Shown in pieces: positions 1 to 6,600 of a stretch of 6,791 nucleotides of DNA; the stretch's first letter is position 1; every line of letters starts with the position of its first letter. Origin of the DNA: Planctomycetota bacterium (GTDB lineage Bacteria; Planctomycetota; UBA1135; GCA-002686595); assembly GCA_022447405.1 (NCBI GenBank), contig JAKVCE010000121.1, positions 1 through 6,791 on the forward strand, given 5' to 3'. Made by a program: the position numbers and the translations under genes. The notes beneath the pieces were generated by a model. The model was given only the letters and a program-made list of their open reading frames with translations, was not told the DNA's origin and made no database searches.

Positions 1-8
1 TGCGATGT

Positions 9-48
9 CTCATGAGCCTCATCGTCGCTTCCATCCTACACTCATGAC
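9..48. repeat. Paired CTCATGAG / CTCATGAC octamers upstream of the aldolase-like gene
   Basis: The perfect 8-bp palindrome CTCATGAG lies at 9-16. A copy differing only in the last base, CTCATGAC, lies at 41-48 and abuts the ATG at 49. The copies are 32 bp apart start to start, close to three helical turns, so they would lie on one face of the DNA. This arrangement could be an operator pair for a dimeric regulator. Eight-base matches also arise by chance and the second copy overlaps the proposed start region, so the regulatory reading is a guess. Confidence 0.2.
37..42 (+). promoter_or_regulatory. Candidate -10 element (TACACT) for a leaderless transcript
   Basis: TACACT fits the TANNNT form of a sigma-70-type -10 hexamer. 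It ends 6 bases before the ATG at 49, so transcription would begin at or next to the start codon and give a leaderless mRNA. This agrees with the absence of a Shine-Dalgarno sequence in the 48 bases before the gene. No good -35 hexamer is visible. A similar arrangement precedes the gene at 1204-2724. Confidence 0.35.
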
Positions 49-1200
49 ATGCCGCGGATCTCTGAACTCGACCCATCAGGCTGGATGCCTCCTGAGGGAG
101 ACCTCGAGCGCCTCCTCTCACCCTGTCTCATCGTCCACCTCGACCGGGCGCGCGAGAACATCAGGCGAGTCCTAGCGCTCCTCGGCGGGGACGCAGAGCG
201 CTGGCGCCCGCACGTGAAGACGACCAAGATCCCCGAGGTCTGGCGTGAGCTCCTCGCCGCTGGCGTTCGGCAGTTCAAGTGCGCGACGACCCGAGAGGCG
301 GACGTGCTCGGCGCGACCCTCACGAGCGAGGGCGTAGAGGGGGGCGACGTCCTCGTCGCCTATCCGCACGTCGGCCCGGCGCTCACCCAGCTGGGACAGA
401 TCGCAGCGCGACACGAGGGCACGCGCTACTCCGTCCTCTGCGAGGACCCCGCGCTCCTCGACTGCATCCCAGAGTCGCTCGGTGTGTTCATCGACCTCAA
501 CCCAGGCATGAACCGGACGGGCGTCCCGATGTCAGACACCGCGCGAGTCATCGAGCTCGCCGCAGCAGCCGGCGAGCGTCTCCGCGGGCTCCACTTCTAC
601 GACGGGCACCAGCACGAGCCCGACCTCGAGCAGAGGGCGCGCGCGATCCACGCTGGATACGACGAGCTGCTCCAGCTCCGAGAGCTCGTCCTCGCGTCAG
701 GCGCAGCTGTCCCAGAGCTCATCACGAGCGGCACGCCCGCCTTGCTCCACGCCGCGAGCTACGCGCCCCTCTCCGAGCTCGACGGGACCCTCCACCGCGT
801 CTCTCCCGGCACCGTCGTCTTCCACGACCAGCGCTCCGAAGAGGAGAACCCCGGCCTCGACCTCTCGCCCGCCGCGACCGTGCTCACGCGGGTCGTGAGC
901 CACCCGACGAGCGACCTCGCCACCTGTGACGCGGGCTCCAAAGCCGTCGCCGCAGAGGCCGGCGACCCGGTCGCGGTGATCCTGGGTCATCCGGACTGGG
1001 AGGCGACGCAGCCCAACGAGGAGCACCTCCCCATCCGCGTTGCTGGTGAGCTCCCCCCGCGCGGCACAGCGCTCTTGCTCGTCCCGCGGCACGTCTGCCC
1101 CACGGTCAACCTAGCGGAGCGCGCCGTGCTCATGGACGGAGCGGCGCTCGTCGGCGTGGTGGACGTCGCGGCGCGAGCCCACGAGGTCCTCCTCGATTGA
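49..1200 (+). CDS. D-threonine aldolase / D-serine dehydratase family PLP enzyme
   Basis: This 383-residue protein belongs to the fold-type III (alanine racemase-like) PLP family that includes D-threonine aldolase (D-threonine to glycine plus acetaldehyde) and eukaryotic-type D-serine dehydratase (D-serine to pyruvate plus ammonia). An N-terminal barrel starts near residue 24. RPHVKTTK contains Lys57, the expected Schiff-base lysine. Further family motifs are GMNRTGVP (about 152-160), LHFYDGHQHEPD (about 181-192) and SGTPALLH in the later barrel strands. The C-terminal part has PRHVCPTVNL, in which His348 and Cys350 match the family's metal ligands. The length is normal and no signal peptide is seen, so it should be cytoplasmic. 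The ATG at 49 is the first start in frame; ATG at 85 is an alternative that keeps the whole barrel. The family is secure, but the choice of substrate (D-Thr, D-Ser or another beta-hydroxy D-amino acid) is not. Confidence 0.9.
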   Translation: MPRISELDPSGWMPPEGDLERLLSPCLIVHLDRARENIRRVLALLGGDAERWRPHVKTTKIPEVWRELLAAGVRQFKCATTREADVLGATLTSEGVEGGDVLVAYPHVGPALTQLGQIAARHEGTRYSVLCEDPALLDCIPESLGVFIDLNPGMNRTGVPMSDTARVIELAAAAGERLRGLHFYDGHQHEPDLEQRARAIHAGYDELLQLRELVLASGAAVPELITSGTPALLHAASYAPLSELDGTLHRVSPGTVVFHDQRSEEENPGLDLSPAATVLTRVVSHPTSDLATCDAGSKAVAAEAGDPVAVILGHPDWEATQPNEEHLPIRVAGELPPRGTALLLVPRHVCPTVNLAERAVLMDGAALVGVVDVAARAHEVLLD

Positions 1201-1203
1201 GCC

Positions 1204-2724
1204 TCAGTCTCTCCCTGCGGCCCAGATCACAGCGTCACGGATGAAGTGCTGGATGCTCCGCGTGTCCTCTGGGTGCGGAGAGAAGGCGACCGCCCGCCCC
1301 TCCCCAAAGCGTCCGCGGATGAGCGCCGGCGTCCCGGGCATGACGCCCTTAGAGGTGCCATTGTCTGCGACCTCTCCGCGATAGAGGGCGAGGGTCTCGT
1401 AATCGGGGATCTCGTCGCGCTTGCCGGGAGCGTAGATCGGACCGTTCGCGTACTTCACGTCGAAGCTCGGGTCCATGTCTCCGAAGAGGCCGAGCCCAGC
1501 TGCGGTGAGTTCGATCTCGAGCTCCGCCCTGCCGCGGCGCCAGTTCCCGTTCTTCGTGTCGACCGTCCTCGCGTCGAGGATCGCGAGGGACCAGGAGTAG
1601 TTGCAGGCCGCGAGGTAGCCGCCGGCGCAGACGCCTAGGTAGCCGCCGCCGTCTCGGATGAACTCGATCTCCTTCGCGCGGCCGGACTCTCCCAGAGAGT
1701 CCGCCTGGCCACTCCCGGACCCGCCGGGGTGGAGGACCACGTCGAACTGCGAGAGCATCCCGGCGTTGACGTCGACCGAGCAGAGCCGGCGCGTCTCGAC
1801 CCGGTCGTACTCAGAGAGGACTCGCTCGAGATCGCTCGCGCCGCCGACGGAGGCGCCGAGGTCGTCATAGATCGCGACCCGCACTCTGTCCCCTGTGATC
1901 CGCGGGTCGATGAGGACGTCCGGGCTGCAAGGCTCCATCCCGAGCTCGGTGAGGAAGGTGTGCACCATCAGCCGGTGCTGCCTGGCGCGGTAGGAGACGC
2001 TGTAGCGGCGCTCCTTCCCGTCAGGGAGCGGGTACTTGCCGTAGGTCGTCTCGAGGATCATCGAGGGCACCCTGGCGTTCTCCCAGGCGGCGCGCGCGAA
2101 GCTCGACTCGATCGGGTTCCGCAGCAGGGTGAACTTGCGGTCCTCCTCCTCGATCGTCTCATCGACCGCGGCGATCATCTTCTGGGCCAGCTCGATGGCC
2201 CGCTCATCCACGCAGGAGATGATGGAGCTGCCGACAGAGCCTGAGTTGATGCGCCGGAACGCGAAGCCCTCGTGGATGTCCAAGACCCAGTCCGGCTGCA
2301 CCTCCTCGAAGAGCGCCCAGAGGTCTGTCGCGACCCCCTCTAGCACCTCTCCCCTTGTCGGGAAGTGCCTGTTCAAGTTGCCGATGGGCTCCTCGAGGCC
2401 CGGGATGAGGCGCTGGTTCGCCGCGAGCGCGGGCGGGTTCATGCGCGGCGCGACGACGATGCGCCCGCGCTGCACGGTCCAGCTCGCGATGGCCTCTGCG
2501 GCGGCAGCGCCAGCGGGCTCGTTCCCGTGCATGCCACCGGTGATAAGAATCGTCGGCCCGTCCTCAGGGCCGCGGTGGTCATACCACGGGGTCTCGAAGG
2601 GCGTGCCCTCACCGAGGAGTCCTTGGGGACCGATGCCCTCAGACCGAGTCGTAGCGCACTGGACCTGCGCGAGGACGACGAAGAAGAGGGATGTGAAGAC
2701 AGCGCTCTCTCTCAGCATTTTCAT
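1204..2724 (-). CDS. Exported M14-type deacylase fused to a BPL_N/class I amidotransferase-like domain
   Basis: This 506-residue protein starts at MKMLRES, followed by a hydrophobic segment (about residues 9-19) and a possible signal peptidase cleavage after VLA. Residues about 50-260 resemble the succinylglutamate desuccinylase/aspartoacylase branch of M14 zinc enzymes. GGMHGNEPAG supplies His66 and Glu69, LNRHFP (Asn118-Arg119) is the substrate-binding motif, LDIHEGF gives the third zinc ligand His151, and ILETTYG supplies a likely catalytic Glu225. Residues about 281-506 resemble the BPL_N class I glutamine-amidotransferase fold. GVCAGGYLA holds the nucleophile Cys366, and SPHPED gives His484 and Glu486 to complete a Cys-His-Glu triad. 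An N-acyl or amide substrate outside the cytoplasm is inferred; the real substrate is unknown. An in-frame ATG at 2814 has AGGAG 5 bases upstream and would add 30 residues. I prefer 2724 because it puts the signal peptide at the N-terminus and leaves a divergent promoter gap. ATG at 2718 is also possible. Confidence 0.85.
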   Translation of the reverse strand: MKMLRESAVFTSLFFVVLAQVQCATTRSEGIGPQGLLGEGTPFETPWYDHRGPEDGPTILITGGMHGNEPAGAAAAEAIASWTVQRGRIVVAPRMNPPALAANQRLIPGLEEPIGNLNRHFPTRGEVLEGVATDLWALFEEVQPDWVLDIHEGFAFRRINSGSVGSSIISCVDERAIELAQKMIAAVDETIEEEDRKFTLLRNPIESSFARAAWENARVPSMILETTYGKYPLPDGKERRYSVSYRARQHRLMVHTFLTELGMEPCSPDVLIDPRITGDRVRVAIYDDLGASVGGASDLERVLSEYDRVETRRLCSVDVNAGMLSQFDVVLHPGGSGSGQADSLGESGRAKEIEFIRDGGGYLGVCAGGYLAACNYSWSLAILDARTVDTKNGNWRRGRAELEIELTAAGLGLFGDMDPSFDVKYANGPIYAPGKRDEIPDYETLALYRGEVADNGTSKGVMPGTPALIRGRFGEGRAVAFSPHPEDTRSIQHFIRDAVIWAAGRD

Positions 2725-2812
2725 GGCCCGAATTCTAGACCAGGGTCGTGTGCTCCTCGCGAGAGAGGCACAGATCCTTGCAGTGAGGGCGCTGATCCGT
2801 TGCTTTGTGTCC
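2725..2812. promoter_or_regulatory. Divergent intergenic region between two exported-hydrolase genes
   Basis: These 88 bases separate the divergent starts at 2724 (minus) and 2813 (plus), so promoters for both genes should lie here. The minus side has a TAGAAT hexamer. The plus side has no clear -10 hexamer: TTGCAG near 2778 could be a -35, but nothing TATAAT-like follows at 16-18 bases. Neither preferred start has a Shine-Dalgarno sequence. If gene 2 instead begins at 2814, the two genes would overlap by 2 bp at their starts and this stretch would be coding. Confidence 0.5.
2732..2737 (-). promoter_or_regulatory. Candidate -10 element (TAGAAT) for the deacylase fusion gene
   Basis: Read on the minus strand this is TAGAAT, five of six matches to TATAAT and conspicuous in such G+C-rich DNA. 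It ends 7 bases before the ATG at 2724, so transcription would begin at or beside that codon. This supports the 2724 start and a leaderless mRNA. The bases 16-18 upstream (around GCGAGG) do not resemble TTGACA, so any -35 contact is weak or the promoter uses another sigma factor. Confidence 0.4.
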
Positions 2813-3592
2813 ATGCGACGCTCCTACGCCTTCGTCTTGGCGCTCTCCATCACAGCCCTCCTAGAGAGCTGCGCCACCCCAGAGATCGGTCCCGCGAGCC
2901 TGCGCGTGCTCTCTTGGAACATCCATCACGGCGAGGGGCTCGACAACGAGTACGACCTGCAGCGAATCGCGGGGGTCATCTCCTCGGTCGACCCAGACGT
3001 CGTCTGTCTCCAAGAGGTCGACCGCCGCACGATCCGCTCCGGCGGGATCGATCAGGCTGTCGAGCTCGCCTACCTCCTCGACATGGAGCCGGTCTTCAAC
3101 CGCTGCATCGACTACCAAGGCGGCGAGTACGGCGACGCGATCCTCTCCAAGCTCAACATCAGAGACGTACAGCGGCTCAGCCTGCCAGGTGATCGTGAGC
3201 CGCGCGGCGTCGTCGGGGTCGTCGTCGCGCCGGGCAATGACCCTGTGCTCGTCTGCTCCACGCACTTTGACCACGGCCGCGACAACCCCTCGCGAGTCGT
3301 GGAGGCGCGGCTCGTCGCAGACTTCGCCAAGCAGTCTCCCCTCCCGATCATCCTCGCTGGCGACCTGAACGCGCTGCCAGGGAGTGAGGTCCTCAGCATC
3401 CTCGACGAGGTCTTCACGATCCCCGGTGATCCCGCGCCCACCTTCCCCGCGGAGCTACCCCAGCGGCGCATTGACTATGTGATGTGGAGCCACTTCCCCG
3501 GCTGGCAGCTCGTGGACACGCGCGTGATCTCAGAGCCCCTCGCCTCGGACCACAGACCGGTCCTCGCCGTCTTCGAGCGAGCGAACCGCTAG
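2813..3592 (+). CDS. Endonuclease/exonuclease/phosphatase-superfamily lipoprotein
   Basis: This 259-residue protein begins with MRRSYAF, a hydrophobic stretch and LLESC. Cys20 there is a plausible lipidation site, though Glu at -2 is not the commonest lipobox residue. The mature part is a complete DNase I-like EEP domain. It has SWNIHHG (Asn36), CLQEVD with metal-binding Glu68, YGDAILSK (about 106-113), STHFDHG with His151, LAGDLNALPG with Asp184 and Asn186, RIDYVMW (about 219-225), and the terminal SDHRP with Asp246 and catalytic His247. The family cleaves phosphodiester or phosphomonoester bonds in nucleic acids, phosphoinositides or sphingolipids with a divalent metal. Being exported, this one probably acts on extracellular or periplasmic nucleic acid or lipid headgroups, but the substrate cannot be read from the motifs. 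The start was chosen for the signal peptide: the frame stays open far upstream, but that part lies antisense to the neighbouring gene. The next gene follows after 30 bp, so co-transcription is possible. Confidence 0.9.
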   Translation: MRRSYAFVLALSITALLESCATPEIGPASLRVLSWNIHHGEGLDNEYDLQRIAGVISSVDPDVVCLQEVDRRTIRSGGIDQAVELAYLLDMEPVFNRCIDYQGGEYGDAILSKLNIRDVQRLSLPGDREPRGVVGVVVAPGNDPVLVCSTHFDHGRDNPSRVVEARLVADFAKQSPLPIILAGDLNALPGSEVLSILDEVFTIPGDPAPTFPAELPQRRIDYVMWSHFPGWQLVDTRVISEPLASDHRPVLAVFERANR

Positions 3593-3595
3593 AAT
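3590..3595 (+). promoter_or_regulatory. Candidate -10 element (TAGAAT) overlapping the upstream stop codon
   Basis: TAGAAT begins with the TAG stop codon of the EEP gene and is identical to the hexamer before the gene on the minus strand at 2724. Transcription would begin near 3602, giving a leader of about 20 bases for the metallopeptidase gene. No recognisable -35 is seen in the preceding coding sequence. It could equally be coincidence, with the gene read from an upstream promoter. Confidence 0.25.
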
Positions 3596-3600
3596 CTTGG

Positions 3601-3617
3601 GCGGCACCTCCTGCCGC
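3601..3617 (+). other. Short hairpin with a CCTCC loop just before the metallopeptidase start
   Basis: GCGGCA (3601-3606) and TGCCGC (3612-3617) are perfect 6-bp inverted arms around the 5-base loop CCTCC, ending 5 bases before the ATG at 3623. There is no T-run, so it is not an intrinsic terminator. The loop has the same sequence as the anti-Shine-Dalgarno core of 16S rRNA, the reverse of what a ribosome site would need. It could tune initiation or protect the 5' end if transcription begins near 3602. The structure is real on paper; its function is unknown. Confidence 0.35.
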
Positions 3618-3622
3618 TCACC

Positions 3623-6600
3623 ATGATCTCCCGCACCTGGATGTTGGTCCCCCTCTTAGGGGGCGCGCTCGCCTTCGCGCAAGACGGAGGGGAGAGCTCC
3701 AAGGAGCCGATCTGGCGCCGCGCGATGAAGGCGGCGGAGCGCAGCATCGAGCGTGGAGACAAGGCCGGGGCGCGCGGGCACCTCGTTGAGGCCCTGCGCT
3801 GGAAGCCTGGTCGCTCGACCGAGGGGCTGCTCCTTGAGCGGCTCATCGAGACCGCGCCTGATGACGAGGTCGCGACCCTCTGGGCCATGCGCGGCCTCGA
3901 GCACGTGATGGACGCCAAGGGCCGCGGGCGCGCTCCGGAGGTCACGACAGACGCGCTCGCCGAGCTCGCCGACCCTGCGCGCGCCGCCTACCAGGCGCGC
4001 GTCGCAGCGCTCACGGAGCTCGCCCGGCTCCGAGACACCGCCCGCCGAGGCTCACGGCGCGACTTCGCGCAGCTGCTCTTGGTCGAGTGGGCAGCCGAGA
4101 CCGCCCGGCTCCTCTTGAGCAACGCGCCCGCGCTGCACGAGAGCTTTGGACCAGACATCGAACAAGACCTGCGCCCCTTCCCTGCCAGCGAGCGGGACCT
4201 CGCGAAGCACGTCATCGAGGCCGTCTCGAAGGTCGCGCGCGCGGCGCTCTCCAAGGGAGACCTCGAAGACGCGATCCGCGCCGGCAGGATCCTCGTGGGC
4301 TTGAACGCGCAGGCGAACACGAAGGACCTGCGCGGCGAGGTCCCGATCTCGCTCGCCGGCGTGGGCGAGCTCGGACGAGACACCGTCGCGAACGCGCGCC
4401 GACGCCTGAACGCCAAGCGCGGCGAGCCCTTCACCCTCGAAGAGCTCGAGATGATGACGGAGACAGAGAAGGCTGAGTTCGAAGACACCTATACGGAGTT
4501 CGGCTTCCCCGCCGTCGCGATCTCGCCGACGGGCAAGTACCGCATCGAGACCTCCTGCGGCTACGAGACCCTCCTGGGCGTGACGGACACCGTCGAGCTA
4601 CACCACGACCGACTGGCTGGCTGGTTCGGTCAGGACCCCTTCGAGGGGCGGCAGGGGCTCGTGCGCATCATCCCCGACATCAACGGGCTCGAAGCCGAGG
4701 GTGGCACGCGCTGGTGGGCCGGCGGCTTCCAGGCCGGTGACACGACCGTGATCCGCTTCGCCTTCGGCGACATCGAGGGGCTCGGCCGCACGCTGACCCA
4801 CGAGCTCACCCACCGCTTCGACGGCGCGATCTACCGCGGCATGCCTGGCTGGAGCGTCGAGGGGCGCGCCTCATGGACCGGCGCGGCCTACGGCTGGTCC
4901 GGCGACACGGAGTTCGTTGAGGACTTCGCGACGGGCGGCTCGATGCATGACGCGCTGGTCCGGGGCTACATGGGCGAGCGCAAGCTGAAGGAGATCCTCG
5001 ACGGGAAGAACGAGCGCTACCGCGACAACTACACCTTCGGCTACGCGATGTGGGTCTTCGTCAACAGCTGGGAGATCCGTGGGAAGCGCGTGTTCGAGCC
5101 CATGGTCGAGGAGTGGATGATCGGGTGCGCGAAGCCCAAGCAGCCGCTGGACTGGTTCACGACCTGCTTCATCGACGGCAAGGACGGACGACCCGCAGAC
5201 TTCGAGGCCTTCCACAAGGAGTGGAACGAGTACCTCGACGGCTGGTGGAGCGACCCCCCGGACAAGCTCCCGGCTGACTGGGTGGCGGAGCGCTACACCT
5301 CGGACAACGGCGGCGGACCTGGCTCACCCCTCGTCTACGACCGCGAGACCTGGCCCTGGTCGCTGGGTCGCGCAGAGCCGCTCTTCGGTCAGCACCACGC
5401 GCGAGACGCTGGACACCTGCTCGCCGACCTCGGTCATGAGCAGGACGCGGTCGCGGCCTTCCTCTGGTCGATGATCGTCGACCCCAGGACGCCCGAGCGT
5501 GACCAGCGCCTGCTCGAGGTCCTCGAGGAGATGGGGAGCGAAGACGAGGCCTGGCTCATGCAGAGGCGCTACGGCGAGGCCGCTGGGAGCGCGCCCTTCC
5601 TGAAGAAGATCCCCCAGACGACGAAGGCGCTCGAGGCGCTCTCGCTCTTCGTTGACCACGAAGAGGGGGTCGCTGAGCTGGAGGAGGATGAGGTCAAGGA
5701 GCGCAGCGGCCGGCCGCTCTTGCGCCGCGCGCTGAGGGCCGACCATGACCTCCTCGCCGAGCGGATGGGGCTCACACAGCTCGGGCCGCCAGGCTCCGTG
5801 GAGGAGGCCGCCGAAGACCTCCCCCTCTTCGTCCCCTTCTCCGAGCCTGAGTGGCTCGCCGGGAGCACCGCGTGGGCGGAGGGTGACCTCGTCGGCTACG
5901 AGGAGCGCCGCTCAGAGGGGCTCTGGTACTACGACCAGACCTACGGCGACCTCCACGTCGGCAGGAGGGAGCCTCGTAAAGGGACCGGCGAGCTGGACCG
6001 CGGCTCGCACAGGCGCGACGCCTTCTGTTACGCCGACCGCTGGATGATCGAGGGACGCTATCGCCTAAAGGCGGACATAAACATCACCACCTCTTTCATC
6101 GACGGCGCGATCATCCTCGGACACGAGCGCTTCGACCGAAAGGTGAGCTTTGGCTTCTCCGCAGGCGACTACAACTACTCCATCGGCAAGAAGGAGGAGT
6201 TCGACGGGATCGAACAGATCAGCTGGTCCTTGGGCGGCCGCTTCGAGCGCGCTGGACCGCTCGCGATCCGGAGCAGCGGCGGCCACCGCTTCGACCGCCC
6301 GACCAACTCCTTTGAGGTCGAGCTCCTCATCGACGGCCCGCTCGTCCTGTGCTTCATCGAGGGTGAGTACAAGGGCAGCTACCGCACCCCCGACGGCTCT
6401 GCGATCGAGGGCTACGCCGGCTTCGCCATGAGCCGCGGCGCCGTCCGCATCGCCGGCGCGACCTTGCAGCGCCTCGACCGCGCGCGCTCCGCTGGCTTGC
6501 TCGGACGCCTCCCGCAGGCGCTCGACCTCGCCCAGGCAGACGTCCCGGACTTCCGCGACCTCTCGGGGATCCCCGTCGAGGGCCTCCCCCGCTCTCAAAA

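Noticed and set aside
279..929. Long arginine-rich open frame on the plus strand within the aldolase-like gene
   Set aside because: Its composition (Arg, Ala, Pro, His) is typical of an out-of-frame reading of G+C-rich coding DNA, and the overlapping frame has all the family motifs.
1601..1640. GCCGCCGG/CGCCG-rich stretch with possible hairpins
   Set aside because: It encodes the glycine-rich nucleophile elbow region (GGGYLGVCAGGY) of the amidotransferase-like domain; glycine and alanine codons explain the repeats.
2129..2812. The open frame of the EEP gene extends far upstream, giving a possible 487-residue protein
   Set aside because: The extra part lies antisense to the well-supported deacylase fusion gene, has no family resemblance, and would bury the signal peptide and lipobox that start at 2813.
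2365..3192. Plus-strand open frame spanning the divergent gap
   Set aside because: It is a low-complexity Arg/Pro/Leu frame overlapping two genes with clear motifs; no domain is recognisable.
5324..5868. Two overlapping minus-strand frames opposite the metallopeptidase gene
   Set aside because: Same antisense-shadow composition, no motifs, and they conflict with a long coherent plus-strand protein.
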